Source of the DNA: Xenorhabdus doucetiae
GTDB taxonomy: Bacteria; Pseudomonadota; Gammaproteobacteria; Enterobacterales; Enterobacteriaceae
Assembly: GCF_000968195.1 (NCBI RefSeq)
Contig: NZ_FO704550.1
Span: 2,976,001 to 3,040,000 of the forward strand
Direction of reading: 5' to 3'
Length of the DNA stretch: 64,000 nt
Every line of letters starts with the position of its first letter. Position 1 is the first letter of the stretch. Made by a program: the position numbers and the translations under genes. The notes beneath the pieces are model-generated. The model was not told the DNA's origin and did no database searches. It saw only the letters and a program-made list of their open reading frames with translations. Of this stretch, positions 37,101 through 46,004 are shown one piece after another.

Positions 37101-38080
37101 GGCTTGGCGCCCCGCCCGGTTGCGCCTTCATCACGAATTTCACCGCCTGAGCCAGTCGCTGCCCCCGGCCAAGGCGAAATCGCGGTTGGGTGGTTATGCG
37201 TTTCCACTTTCATCAAGATATGGGCTGGCTCTTGGTGATAGTCATAAGCGCCGGTCTTGGCATCAGGAAAAAAGCGGCCAACATGAGAGCCTTCCATCAC
37301 CGCCGCGTTATCTTTATAAGCCGAGAGCACATAATCCGGCGTCTGTTCAAAGGTGTTTTTGATCATCTTGAACAAAGACTTGGGTTGATCCTGACCATCA
37401 ATAACCCAATCTGCATTGAAAATCTTGTGGCGACAATGCTCAGAATTGGCCTGAGCAAACATATACAGCTCCACATCCGTGGGATTGCGCCCCAGCGTCT
37501 GAAAGGCATTCATCAGATAATCAATTTCATCCGCTGCCAGCGCCAATCCCAATTCAATATTGGCCGATTCCAGTGCTGCCCGTCCCGATTGCAAGACATC
37601 AATCTGTTTCAGCGGCGCAGGTTGCTGGTGAGAAAATAGCACTTCGGCTTGTTCAAACTGAGTGAACACACTTTCCATCATGCGGTCATGCAATAACACC
37701 GACAACGTTTGCCATTGCTCCGCATCCATTTCCGTCCCCTGAATATAATAGGCAATGCCCCTTTCCAGACGGACAATCTGGTTCAACCCACAATTGTGGG
37801 CAATGTCTGTCGCTTTCGACGACCAGGGGGATATCGTACCCGGACGAGGTGTGACTAATATAAGTTGTCCTTTAGGCTCCAATTCGGCCAGAGAGGGTCC
37901 ATATTTTAATAGCTGATTTAATTTCTCTCGCTCATCTTCCGTGATTGGGGTACTCACTTCTGCAAAATGGACATATTCTGCATAAATGTCGGTAACCGGG
38001 AGATGATGATCTTGACACTGGGACAGGAGCTTAGTGATACGAAATGCCGATAAAGCGGGTGAGCCACGCAGAATTTCCAT
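34181..38080 (-). CDS. purL: Phosphoribosylformylglycinamidine synthase
   Basis: PurL carries out the fourth step of purine synthesis, turning FGAR into FGAM with ATP and glutamine. It is a single 1,299-residue chain of the large enteric type: an N-terminal domain, two AIR-synthase-like halves (EPAHILMKVETHNHPTAISP, GDRSITGMVARDQMVGP) and a C-terminal glutaminase with the nucleophile Cys in LALGVCNGCQMM. The start at 38080 (MEILRGSPALSAFR) follows the family; the frame runs on to 38140. A PurR site lies about 90 bases upstream. Confidence 0.97.
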   Translation of the reverse strand: MEILRGSPALSAFRITKLLSQCQDHHLPVTDIYAEYVHFAEVSTPITEDEREKLNQLLKYGPSLAELEPKGQLILVTPRPGTISPWSSKATDIAHNCGLNQIVRLERGIAYYIQGTEMDAEQWQTLSVLLHDRMMESVFTQFEQAEVLFSHQQPAPLKQIDVLQSGRAALESANIELGLALAADEIDYLMNAFQTLGRNPTDVELYMFAQANSEHCRHKIFNADWVIDGQDQPKSLFKMIKNTFEQTPDYVLSAYKDNAAVMEGSHVGRFFPDAKTGAYDYHQEPAHILMKVETHNHPTAISPWPGAATGSGGEIRDEGATGRGAKPKAGLVGFSVSNLRIPGFEQPWEEDFGKPDRIVSALDIMLEGPLGGAAFNNEFGRPALLGYFRTYEEKVSSHNGTELRGYHKPIMLAGGIGNIRAEHVQKGDIPVGAKLIVLGGPSMNIGLGGGAASSMTSGQSDADLDFASVQRDNAEMERRCQEVIDSCWQLGDNNPILFIHDVGAGGLSNAMPELVSDGGRGGRFELRHILNDEPGMSPLQLWCNESQERYVLAVAPEQLALFEEMCRRERAPYAVIGEATQERHLLLNDNHFANQPIDMPLDVLLGKTPKMLKNVQTLQAKGQHLDRKGIDLAEAVKRVLHLPAVAEKTFLITIGDRSITGMVARDQMVGPWQIPVADCAVTTASLDSYYGEAMSIGERTPVALLDFAASARMAVGEALTNIAAAYVQDLKRVKLSANWMSASGHAGEDAGLYAAVKAVGEELCPALGLTIPVGKDSMSMKTRWSQDGEDREMTSPLSLVISAFARVEDVRATVTPELSTQDDNALLLIDLGRGQNALGGTALAQVYRQLGDKTADVRSAGQLAGFFNAIQHLISEQKLLAYHDRSDGGLLVTLAEMAFAGHCGLHADISAFDEDILAALFNEELGAVIQIRETDREQIENLLADYGLRECVHYLGKARTGDDFVISSGKMDVYRQNRSTLRLWWAETTWQMQRLRDNPACADQEHQAKQDVNDPGLNVKLTFDPTEDIAAGYISQYISKQVRPRVAVLREQGVNSHVEMAAAFHRAGFEAVDVHMSDLLAGRVTLEQFQTLVACGGFSYGDVLGAGEGWAKSILFNVRVRDDFASFFARPDTLALGVCNGCQMMSNLHELIPGTEHWPRFVRNRSERYEARFSLVEVTDSPSLFLQGMAGSRLPIAVAHGEGQVEFRNNRSLAELEKHQQVALRFVDNYGAVTENYPANPNGSVNGITAVTNLDGRVTVMMPHPERVFRTVSNSWHPKEWGEDSPWMRIFRNARKQLG

Positions 38081-38165
38081 AATAATAGGTTCTCTCATCT
38101 TAGACGCAAAGCCTGACTGATGCCTCAGGGGAAACTGCACGCATTATAGAGCAATGTTTCCTTTG

Positions 38166-38181
38166 ACGAAACCGTTTGCGT
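38166..38181. promoter_or_regulatory. PurR operator upstream of purL
   Basis: On the minus strand ACGCAAACGGTTTCGT differs from the PurR consensus at one central base. It lies in the 266-base spacer between purL and mltF, which otherwise shows nothing definite. Confidence 0.8.
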
Positions 38182-38346
38182 GGTTATTTATCAAGCCAAC
38201 AATACGCGTAATAAAATGCCAAAATTGATTTAATAGGGTTGCACATCCCCACTTTGTTACGCAAAATTCTCGATTACTGGAAATTTAACCATGCTATTAT
38301 CTTGCATTTCATACGAACGCCGATCGTTCTGGAAAGAGATAACTGT

Positions 38347-39825
38347 TTGAATAATATTAAGATAAATTATTTTGTTATCGTCATTATCGCGCTCCTCTCT
38401 GCCGCCATCATTGGCCTCAATATCAATTGGCCCAATAAACAGCAGGAGCAGATAAATAAAATTCTGGCACGGGGAGAGCTACGGGTGAGTACCATCAGCT
38501 CTCCTCTCATCTCTTTTAACAGCAAAAATGAACCCACAGGATTCGACTATGAACTAGCCAAGCGATTTGCTGATTATCTGGGTGTAAAACTGGTCATTAA
38601 GTTTCGTCCCAACCTGAACCAGCTTTTTGACGATCTGGAAAACGATAAAGCGGATTTCTTGGCTGCCGGGCTTATCTACAATAAAGACAGGCTGGCTCAG
38701 ACACGCACTGGCCCTGCCTATGCTTCAGTCATACAACAACTGGTTTATCGCAAGGGAGCGACACGCCCGCGTTCGTTTGGCGATTTACAAGGCAAATTGA
38801 TCGTCACGGCAGGATCGGCTCATGCCAGCGAACTGAAAAGGTGGAAAACGAAGTCTTATCCTGAGTTAACCTGGGAAGAAACGTCACGCGAAAATACCCA
38901 ACAATTGCTCGAACAACTCGCTGAAGGGAAAATCGACTATACCATCAGCGACTCCATCAGCTTAGCCCTGCAACAGCGTATTCATCCCAATTTGGCGATT
39001 GCTTTTGATGTCAGTGAAGAGAGTCCCCTGACCTGGTATTTAAAGCGCAATGACGATTATAGTCTCTCCTCCGCCATGCTCGATTTTTTCAGTATGTTGA
39101 CGGAAAACGGCACCCTATCGCGGCTACAGGAAAAGTATTTCAGCCATGTCGGTTCTTTCGATTATTTCGATACCCTTTCATTTATTCGCGCTATCAACAA
39201 ACTCTTGCCAACCTATCAGCCCATTTTTGAAAAATATGCGGGTTCGCTCGATTGGCATTTAGTGGCAGCCATTGCATGGCAGGAATCACACTGGGACCCA
39301 CAAGCCACTTCCCCCACCGGCGTGCGTGGCCTTATGATGCTCACTCACCCGACAGCCGAATGGGCCGGCATTCATGACAGGCTGGACCCAGAAGAGAGCG
39401 TAAAAGGTGGGATGGCTTATTTGCACTACCTGATGGCGCGTTTGCCAGACACCATTCCTGCGGATGAACGCATCTGGTTTGCCCTCGCCGCCTACAACAT
39501 GGGATATGGGCACCTGCTTGATGCCCGTAAGTTAACCGCGGCGCAAAAAGGGAATCCAGATAGTTGGCTGGATGTTAAAGCGCGCCTTCCCCTGTTAAGC
39601 AAGAAAAGGTACTACGCCAGTACAACCTACGGTTATGCCCGTGGCTATGAAGCCTATCGTTACGTTGAAAATATTCGACGTTACGCGTTGAGTCTGGAAG
39701 GCTACCTCAAGGCAAAAGCCAACCGCGAGAAAGCAGAAGCCGAAAAAGCGGCAACTGATGCGGCAGAAACTGACGCCAAAGCGCCGGAGAATAAAACGCC
39801 GACGCAATCTGAAAAAACGGCTTGA
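38347..39825 (+). CDS. mltF: Membrane-bound lytic murein transglycosylase F
   Basis: MltF is an outer-membrane-linked enzyme that cleaves peptidoglycan strands to anhydro-muropeptides. After an N-terminal hydrophobic segment there is a substrate-binding-protein-like regulatory domain (RGELRVSTISSPLISF to about residue 265) and a lysozyme-like catalytic domain with the catalytic Glu in AIAWQESHWDPQATSPTG. The tail is Ala/Lys/Glu-rich. No ATG fits: the E. coli N-terminus aligns with LNNIKINYF, giving a TTG start at 38347 with AAAGAGA 8 bases upstream. The frame also has a TTG at 38239 without a ribosome site. Confidence 0.9.
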   Translation: MNNIKINYFVIVIIALLSAAIIGLNINWPNKQQEQINKILARGELRVSTISSPLISFNSKNEPTGFDYELAKRFADYLGVKLVIKFRPNLNQLFDDLENDKADFLAAGLIYNKDRLAQTRTGPAYASVIQQLVYRKGATRPRSFGDLQGKLIVTAGSAHASELKRWKTKSYPELTWEETSRENTQQLLEQLAEGKIDYTISDSISLALQQRIHPNLAIAFDVSEESPLTWYLKRNDDYSLSSAMLDFFSMLTENGTLSRLQEKYFSHVGSFDYFDTLSFIRAINKLLPTYQPIFEKYAGSLDWHLVAAIAWQESHWDPQATSPTGVRGLMMLTHPTAEWAGIHDRLDPEESVKGGMAYLHYLMARLPDTIPADERIWFALAAYNMGYGHLLDARKLTAAQKGNPDSWLDVKARLPLLSKKRYYASTTYGYARGYEAYRYVENIRRYALSLEGYLKAKANREKAEAEKAATDAAETDAKAPENKTPTQSEKTA

Positions 39826-39826
39826 G

Positions 39827-40348
39827 TTAGGTTTGTTGTTGAGATTTCAACTTTTTCGATGCCTTATGCTGCTCCCTGCGTTGTTTAAAAAAAGCACTCA
39901 GCATTGTGGAGCACGCTTGTGCCAGCACACCACCTGTGATTTCAATTTGGTGATTCATGCCCGGATGGCGCAATATATCAATCAATGAACCTGCGGCTCC
40001 CGTCTTCATATCACTGGCACCATAGACCAGCCGTTGTATCCGGCTGTGTACCATGGCGCCTGCGCACATGACACAAGGCTCTAACGTGACATACAGTGTC
40101 GTATTCAACAGACGATAATTCTGCAATTGGTTCCCGCCCCGCCGTAACGCAATGATTTCGGCATGGGCGGTAGGATCATGGTCAGTGATGGGATGGTTAA
40201 ATCCTTCGGCAATCACTTTATTATCGGCGACCAATACCGCCCCCACTGGGATCTCACCTTTTGCCTGTGCCTGCATCGCCAACGCGATTGCCCGGCGCAT
40301 CCAATATTCATCACTAAAATTTTCGGTCACGGTCTCTCTTTCTGCCAC
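39827..40348 (-). CDS. tadA: tRNA-specific adenosine deaminase
   Basis: TadA converts adenosine to inosine at the wobble position of tRNA-Arg(ACG). The 173-residue protein has the zinc deaminase motifs: HAE with the catalytic Glu (DPTAHAEIIAL) and PCVMC for the zinc cysteines. It ends one base after the convergent mltF stop. The basic C-terminal tail KASKKLKSQQQ is typical of the enzyme. Confidence 0.95.
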   Translation of the reverse strand: MAERETVTENFSDEYWMRRAIALAMQAQAKGEIPVGAVLVADNKVIAEGFNHPITDHDPTAHAEIIALRRGGNQLQNYRLLNTTLYVTLEPCVMCAGAMVHSRIQRLVYGASDMKTGAAGSLIDILRHPGMNHQIEITGGVLAQACSTMLSAFFKQRREQHKASKKLKSQQQT

Positions 40349-40381
40349 TGCCCATTCTCTTGCTTATGAAAATTCTGCCTA

Positions 40382-41056
40382 TTATACCCAATCATCGCAA
40401 TCTGCGGATTCAACCTGAATCTCATCAAGAAACGCATCAAGAAACCATTTCATACGCGCTGTCCTTTCTTGCGCCATTTTTTGGCCTGATGCTGTTTGAA
40501 ATCCTGATCCAATTTTAAATAGCTTGGTATAAAAATGATCGACCGTATAAGCCTTATCATCATATTCACGCTGTTTCGCCAACGGATCATGAAAGTCATA
40601 CATGGAAGACCCCATACGGCCGCCGGTGTAAAAACAACGCCCAACCCCAACCATGCCAATAGAATCCAGCCGATCCGCATCTTGCACGATTTTCGCTTCT
40701 AATGTTCTGGGGGTTAAGTCCGCTGAAAAGCTATGCGCTTCAATGGCATGGCAGACGGCACTGATATCTTCCTCACACCATGCCAGATTTTGCAGTATCA
40801 AGGCGGCTTTTTCTGCTGCCATGCGCGAGGCGAGATGGCGGTTGGGGGCATTTTTTTCAACATTGACACAATCATGCAGTAGTACAGCGGCGAATACTAA
40901 CCGCAAGTTGCCAGATTCCGCTTGACAAATTTGTCTGGCATTCCGCCATACCCGGTAAAGGTGGGCAATATCATGGGCACCATCATCACCTTCTATTGCC
41001 AGGGGTAAAAGCTGTTGGGCTAAATCGTCAAACGGGGAAAAAGATAACATAACCAA
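40382..41056 (-). CDS. yedJ: HD-domain phosphohydrolase YedJ
   Basis: This 224-residue protein belongs to the HD superfamily of metal-dependent phosphohydrolases. The metal ligands are visible as H in DDGAHDIAHLYRVWRNA, the HD pair in AAVLLHDCVNVEK and the later Asp in IVQDADRLDSIG. It closely resembles E. coli YedJ, whose substrate is not known. Its place beside tadA is not the E. coli one. It probably shares a transcript with neither neighbour, although tadA starts only about 30 bases downstream. Confidence 0.88.
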   Translation of the reverse strand: MVMLSFSPFDDLAQQLLPLAIEGDDGAHDIAHLYRVWRNARQICQAESGNLRLVFAAVLLHDCVNVEKNAPNRHLASRMAAEKAALILQNLAWCEEDISAVCHAIEAHSFSADLTPRTLEAKIVQDADRLDSIGMVGVGRCFYTGGRMGSSMYDFHDPLAKQREYDDKAYTVDHFYTKLFKIGSGFQTASGQKMAQERTARMKWFLDAFLDEIQVESADCDDWV

Positions 41057-41103
41057 AACCTCTCAATGAATGGAAATATCATCTTAGCAAAAAGAAAAAC
41101 TTA

Positions 41104-42009
41104 TCAATATCCACTACGGGATTGTTGTCGCCATAAATGCGCGCCGACCAAGGCCTTCCAAGGAGCAAAATCAGCCAGCCATTTTTCTGCCTGTTCTGCG
41201 CTGACTTTATCTTCCTGATTGAGTAAATATTGGAGATTACGCCTTACGGCAACATCGCCATGCAGCGAACCATCCAGGTAATTGAACCCCCGTAGCAAGG
41301 CATAATTCACGGTCCACATGCCAATACCTTTAATAGCCAGCAGGCTATCCGTCAATAGTTTCACTTTATCTTCGCTCGCGGGAATATTCAGCACCAACTC
41401 ACCAGAATCAATACGTTGGCAAACCTGCAATAACGCATTGGCTTTCCCGACAGAAAAACCACACTGACGCAGATCATGCTGCGAACATTGCCTTACCTGC
41501 TTATTATTCGGGTGACACAATAACCCAGAAGAGTGCGGGATACCCACGGCTTGAATAAAACGCCGCCGAATGGAAATGGCGGCACTTAAACTAATTTGTT
41601 GCCCGATAATCGCCCAACTGAGCGCTTCAAAAGGGGTCGCGGATTGATAAATCCGTAATCCGGTTTGTCTGCTGACCAACTCGCCAATAACAGGATGATC
41701 TTGATAACAGGATTCGAATATGTCGACCGGTTGTTTTAAACCCAGCATATGGGAAGCCAGCGCCGATAATGCTTCATGTGGCGAAGCACAAACATTATCA
41801 CCATCAATATCAAGCTGTATTTTCGCCCTGTTCTTTCCTATTGTGATAGTCAACAGCGCGGGATTTTCCTGCCAGATAATGCCTTTTTTAATTTGGTTCT
41901 GCTGCACAATTTCAGCAACCCCCAGACCATCCCTTTGATGAAAAGCTAAAAAGTCTCTGGTGTGATAATTATTAGGTAATATAATTTCTGTTAAACAGCT
42001 TGTGTTCAT
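41104..42009 (-). CDS. alkA: AlkA-type DNA-3-methyladenine glycosylase
   Basis: AlkA-type glycosylases remove alkylated bases from DNA. The 301-residue protein has an N-terminal AlkA_N-like region, then an HhH-GPD fold with the helix-hairpin-helix in LLAIKGIGMWTVNYALL and the catalytic Asp252 in SLHGDVAVRRNL. The DNA-binding helix FEALSWAIIGQQISL is well conserved. It lacks the N-terminal Ada fusion seen in some bacteria. It is not located here in E. coli, so this region (yedJ-alkA) has been rearranged relative to it. Confidence 0.87.
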   Translation of the reverse strand: MNTSCLTEIILPNNYHTRDFLAFHQRDGLGVAEIVQQNQIKKGIIWQENPALLTITIGKNRAKIQLDIDGDNVCASPHEALSALASHMLGLKQPVDIFESCYQDHPVIGELVSRQTGLRIYQSATPFEALSWAIIGQQISLSAAISIRRRFIQAVGIPHSSGLLCHPNNKQVRQCSQHDLRQCGFSVGKANALLQVCQRIDSGELVLNIPASEDKVKLLTDSLLAIKGIGMWTVNYALLRGFNYLDGSLHGDVAVRRNLQYLLNQEDKVSAEQAEKWLADFAPWKALVGAHLWRQQSRSGY

Positions 42010-42096
42010 TAGGATAGCTCCAGAAACAGATTAGAATTAAGCCAACTATCTAACAGACTTCAAGTTTAGATACAATGGAAAATCAACAAATTTAGT

Positions 42097-42744
42097 CTAC
42101 AAATCAACATGATCAATATTATATTTAATTAATTCTTTATTTAATTTTTGAATTTGATATTTTGACGGGCTTAACACTAATAGATAAATACCTATTCCCA
42201 TCAGTAACGTCATACTTAAGGTAACCAAAAAGAAATCTAAAGCACTGCCGATTGTATTACTCAGTGCATCCGCTTTTAATAAAAAAACCATTAATACGAC
42301 AAATGACAACGTGAAAAAATAGATTGAAAATAGTTTTTCAAACCAAGAAGTAAGATAATAAGAAGAACTGACTTTGACTTGAACGATGCCCGCATTTAAT
42401 ACCGTGTATGTTTTCAATTTTTTAAGGTTATCTATATATTCCGAACTCAATCCATTTTGTTTCAACCTGATAAATATATCCCTGAACTTATCAGATTTTA
42501 TTTTGGTGATATCAAACATGATCTCAGAAGCAATTTCATATTTGATATACTCTTTATCCCGTTCATTTAAATAAATACTATATTCATTCAGATACTTAAT
42601 GTATTTTATCGCTTTTCTTTCTCTCAGCACGCATACATCTGCATAAAGTTTTTTTAAGACCGACAGGATAATACCAATAAACGTACCAATCGACCCTAAG
42701 ACTTTCACGATATCATTACCATGTTTTACGATGTATTCAATCAT
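42097..42744 (-). CDS. Unrecognised three-helix membrane protein
   Basis: I do not recognise this 215-residue protein. It has an N-terminal hydrophobic segment (about residues 12-34), then roughly 100 soluble residues rich in Lys, Tyr, Ile and Glu, and two further membrane segments (about 138-157 and 166-191) with a short charged tail. The DNA is distinctly more A/T-rich than the neighbours, with Ile/Lys/Tyr-heavy codon use, which suggests recent acquisition. AGAG lies 7 bases before the ATG. It stands alone between alkA and the divergent yfhL, with no mobile gene next to it. Confidence 0.7.
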   Translation of the reverse strand: MIEYIVKHGNDIVKVLGSIGTFIGIILSVLKKLYADVCVLRERKAIKYIKYLNEYSIYLNERDKEYIKYEIASEIMFDITKIKSDKFRDIFIRLKQNGLSSEYIDNLKKLKTYTVLNAGIVQVKVSSSYYLTSWFEKLFSIYFFTLSFVVLMVFLLKADALSNTIGSALDFFLVTLSMTLLMGIGIYLLVLSPSKYQIQKLNKELIKYNIDHVDL

Positions 42745-42894
42745 GTTTTTACTCTAAAGAATTTAAAATATCTTTAAGTATATACCATGATAAATAGACG
42801 GGATCGTCTTCTATAATTGAAAGTGAAAAACGTTGTGAATGAAAATCCCAAATGTGTTAACATCTGCCGCAGATTATTGTATATAGATACTGAA

Positions 42895-43155
42895 ATGGCA
42901 CTATTAATTACCAAACGCTGCATTAATTGTGATATGTGTGAACCCGAATGCCCGAATCAGGCCATCACAATGGGCGCGGAGATCTACGAAATTGAGCCTG
43001 AACGCTGTACTGAGTGCGTCGGGCATTACGAAAAGCCAACTTGCCAATCTGTCTGCCCGATCACGAATACCATTATCCTTGATCCTAACCATCAGGAAAC
43101 CGAAGAGCAGTTATGGGATAAGTTTGTGCTCCTGCATCATGCTGATAAGATCTGA
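42895..43155 (+). CDS. yfhL: YfhL family 2[4Fe-4S] ferredoxin
   Basis: YfhL is a small Allochromatium-type ferredoxin with two [4Fe-4S] clusters. From MALLITKRCINCDMC (42895) it has 86 residues. The first cluster motif is CINCDMCEPEC, the second has the long insertion typical of the subgroup (CTECVGHYEKPTCQSVC). The frame runs 26 codons further upstream but the family begins at this ATG. It ends three bases before the convergent acpS end. Confidence 0.95.
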   Translation: MALLITKRCINCDMCEPECPNQAITMGAEIYEIEPERCTECVGHYEKPTCQSVCPITNTIILDPNHQETEEQLWDKFVLLHHADKI

Positions 43156-43157
43156 AT

Positions 43158-43538
43158 TTAACTTTCCAATATTACTGTCGCACAGGCATAACGCCGCTCG
43201 TCTGCCAGTGTGACATGGATGGATGTGACATTCAGTTTGTTAGCCAGCACGTCAGCCTCACCATGAAGTTTCAATGTCGGTTTTCCCAGTGGATCATTCA
43301 TCACTTCAAATTGATTAAAGGCCAGTCCATTGCGGATACCTGTCCCAAGCGCTTTGGCTGCTGCTTCTTTAACTGCGAAGCGTTTTGCCAAAAAGCGGAC
43401 AGGTTGGTGATGCTGCTGATATTGCTGCCATTCTCCGTCACTTAAAATACGCCTTGCCAGACGTTCGCCTGAACGCCCGACAATGGCTTCAATACGGGAT
43501 ATTTCAACAATATCTGTGCCTAATCCAATAATGGCCAT
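43158..43538 (-). CDS. acpS: Holo-[acyl-carrier-protein] synthase
   Basis: AcpS transfers 4'-phosphopantetheine from CoA to acyl carrier protein, making the active form for fatty acid synthesis. The 126-residue protein has the magnesium-binding Asp in IIGLGTDIVEISRIE and the RFAVKEAAAKALGTGI signature. Its ATG overlaps the pdxJ stop by one base (TAATG), indicating coupled translation. Confidence 0.96.
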   Translation of the reverse strand: MAIIGLGTDIVEISRIEAIVGRSGERLARRILSDGEWQQYQQHHQPVRFLAKRFAVKEAAAKALGTGIRNGLAFNQFEVMNDPLGKPTLKLHGEADVLANKLNVTSIHVTLADERRYACATVILES

Positions 43539-44269
43539 TAACGGCGCGCTTCCCGCAACAATGTTTTCATATCGGCCACCGCCGCAGATAAGCCACTGAA
43601 TACCGCACGGCCAATAATGGCATGTCCGATATTCAACTCATAAATTTCAGGTAAGGCGGCAATGCGTTGTACATTGTGATAGGTCAAACCATGACCGGCA
43701 TTAACCTTAAGACCTTTAGCTGCCGCGTAAGTTGCCGCTTCTTTGATACGCAAAAACTCTTTTTCCTGCTGTATCTCATCTTCTGCATCGGCATACGCAC
43801 CAGTGTGGATCTCAATAAAGGGCGCACCCACTTCGGCAGCCGCATCAATTTGCTGGTGATCCGCATCAATAAACAGAGACACCTGAATGCCCGATGCTGA
43901 TAAAGTCTTAACCGCCGCAGCGATGTGCGCTTTCTGCCCAAACACATCCAACCCGCCTTCGGTTGTGACTTCTTGCCGTTTTTCAGGAACTAAGCAACAG
44001 AAAGCTGGTTTGATCTGACAGGCAATCCCCACCATTTCGTCGGTTACCGCCATTTCGAGGTTCATGCGGGTTTGAATGGTTTTGTCCAATAATTGAACAT
44101 CCCGGTCAGTAATATGGCGGCGATCTTCACGCAGGTGAATCGTTATACCATCAGCACCCGCCTGCTCTGCAACAAATGCAGCCTGAACGGGATCGGGATA
44201 TTGTGTCCCACGGGCATTACGTAAGGTTGCAATGTGATCAATGTTGATACCTAACAATACCTCAGCCAT
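43538..44269 (-). CDS. pdxJ: Pyridoxine 5'-phosphate synthase
   Basis: PdxJ condenses 1-deoxyxylulose-5-phosphate with 3-amino-1-hydroxyacetone phosphate to pyridoxine phosphate, the last step of vitamin B6 synthesis in this route. From MAEVLLGINIDHIATLRNARG (44269) it has 243 residues, with CAGGAG 6 bases upstream. The active-site ITIHLREDRRHI and GLKVNAGHGL motifs are clear. The open frame runs 10 codons further. It is followed directly by acpS. Confidence 0.96.
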   Translation of the reverse strand: MAEVLLGINIDHIATLRNARGTQYPDPVQAAFVAEQAGADGITIHLREDRRHITDRDVQLLDKTIQTRMNLEMAVTDEMVGIACQIKPAFCCLVPEKRQEVTTEGGLDVFGQKAHIAAAVKTLSASGIQVSLFIDADHQQIDAAAEVGAPFIEIHTGAYADAEDEIQQEKEFLRIKEAATYAAAKGLKVNAGHGLTYHNVQRIAALPEIYELNIGHAIIGRAVFSGLSAAVADMKTLLREARR

Positions 44270-44351
44270 TTTTAGCTCCTGCAATAATATAAGATTCAAT
44301 AAAGTTTACACTCTTCATCATGAAGAATTTACCATGAAAAAGTGGCTTACT

Positions 44352-45089
44352 TTAGTTTTCATTTTTCTTGTTGGGATGATCAGTTTTTTTACGCACGAAT
44401 TGACGAAATAGTTCACGGCTTTTTAACGGTTTCCCGCCCAAATACGGTTTTAAGGCAATGCGGGTAAAACGCTTCGCCGCCTTCAATGTTGCCGGATCAG
44501 GAAATTCGCCAGTTGCCAACGCCTTGAGTTCATAACCCGTAAAACTGAAGTGATCCACAACCAAACTGGCGATAAATCCTTTTTCTTCACGATAACGGTA
44601 AGTCATGGTATCCGCTACCGGTTCACCGCTGCCGGCACAGTGAAGATAATCGACACCGTATCCCATATTGGTAAGTAATGCTAATTCAAAACGACGCAAT
44701 GCACTTTCTGGTGTATATTCACTCGCCGCAAGGGATTGTAAACACTGGAGGTAATCAAAAAAAAGTGCGGGATATGCCGTGCCTTGCTCAAGGACTCTGG
44801 ACAACAGCTCATTCACGTATAAACCGCTGTAGAGCACACTTCCCGTTAAGGGGAGAGCCAATGAGATAGGCTCTGCATCTCTTAATGTCTTGATTTCCCC
44901 CCGCCCACTCCAACGAATGAGCAGCGGGGTGAAAGGTTGCAAGCAACCTTTTAGATTAGAGCGACGGCTGCGTGCCCCTTTTGCCAGAACACGTACCCGC
45001 CCTTCGTTTTCAGTAAAAAAATCCAGCAATAAACTGGTTTCACTGTAAGGGCGCCCATGAAGCACGAAGGCTCTCTGCCAGCCGTCCAC
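44352..45089 (-). CDS. recO: DNA repair protein RecO
   Basis: RecO helps load RecA on SSB-covered DNA in the RecFOR pathway. The 245-residue protein has the N-terminal OB fold (GWQRAFVLHGRPYSETSLLL) and the alpha-helical C-terminal domain. The start is a GTG at 45089, with AAGG upstream; there is no in-frame ATG nearby. It starts 9 bases after era ends, in the rnc-era-recO operon. Confidence 0.94.
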   Translation of the reverse strand: MDGWQRAFVLHGRPYSETSLLLDFFTENEGRVRVLAKGARSRRSNLKGCLQPFTPLLIRWSGRGEIKTLRDAEPISLALPLTGSVLYSGLYVNELLSRVLEQGTAYPALFFDYLQCLQSLAASEYTPESALRRFELALLTNMGYGVDYLHCAGSGEPVADTMTYRYREEKGFIASLVVDHFSFTGYELKALATGEFPDPATLKAAKRFTRIALKPYLGGKPLKSRELFRQFVRKKTDHPNKKNEN

Positions 45090-45098
45090 ACATCAGCC

Positions 45099-46004
45099 TT
45101 ATAAGTCGTCGATGTAACCGAGGCTACGTAGCGCCCGTTCATCATCCGCCCAGCCTGATTTCACTTTTACCCACAATTCCAGGTGGACTTTCATATCAAA
45201 CAGCTTTTCCATATCCTGACGGGCTTCTATACCAATCGTTTTGATTTTGCTGCCTTTATTACCAATCACCATTTTCTTCTGACCGTCACGCTCGACCAGA
45301 ATCAAACCGTGGATCGTATAACCGCCACGCTCATTGGTAACAAATTGTTCAATTTCCACTGTCACGGAATAGGGCAGTTCTTCACCCAAAAAACGCATGA
45401 GTTTTTCACGGATGATTTCTGACGCCATAAAACGCTGTGAGCGATCAGTAATATAATCTTCCGGGAAGTGGTGTTCCGCCTGTGGGATATGATTACGTGC
45501 TATTTTGGCAATGGTATCAACATTCATGCCTTTTTCTGCACTCATCGGCACAACGTCGATAAAATTCATCTGTTGGCTGAGAAAACCGATATGGGGCAGA
45601 AGAAGGGCTTTATCTAGCACATTGTCCACTTTATTGATAGCCAGTAAGACAGGACAACGTAAATGACGCAATTTATTCACCACCATTTCATCATCGGGTG
45701 TCCAGTGCGTACCTTCCACAACAAAAATAACCAGTTCGACATCACCAATAGAGCTGCTCGCCGCACGGTTCATCAGACGGTTGATCGCCCGTTTTTCTTC
45801 AATATGAAGACCTGGGGTATCAACATAGATGATTTGGTAAGCCCCTTCCGTATGAATCCCCATGATGCGATGCCGCGTCGTTTGAGGTTTACGGGAGGTG
45901 ATGGATACTTTCTGACCCAATAACTGATTCAATAACGTTGATTTACCGACGTTGGGCCGACCGACTATTGCCACGAATCCGCAATAGTTTTTTTCTTCGC
46001 TCAT
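45099..46004 (-). CDS. era: GTPase Era
   Basis: Era is an essential GTPase that binds the 3' end of 16S rRNA and assists 30S assembly. The 301-residue protein has the G1 motif GRPNVGKSTLLN, G3 DTPG and G4 NKVD in the N-terminal G domain, and a C-terminal KH domain (KKMVIGNKGSKIKTIG). Its start overlaps the rnc end by 4 bases, so translation is coupled. Confidence 0.97.
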   Translation of the reverse strand: MSEEKNYCGFVAIVGRPNVGKSTLLNQLLGQKVSITSRKPQTTRHRIMGIHTEGAYQIIYVDTPGLHIEEKRAINRLMNRAASSSIGDVELVIFVVEGTHWTPDDEMVVNKLRHLRCPVLLAINKVDNVLDKALLLPHIGFLSQQMNFIDVVPMSAEKGMNVDTIAKIARNHIPQAEHHFPEDYITDRSQRFMASEIIREKLMRFLGEELPYSVTVEIEQFVTNERGGYTIHGLILVERDGQKKMVIGNKGSKIKTIGIEARQDMEKLFDMKVHLELWVKVKSGWADDERALRSLGYIDDL

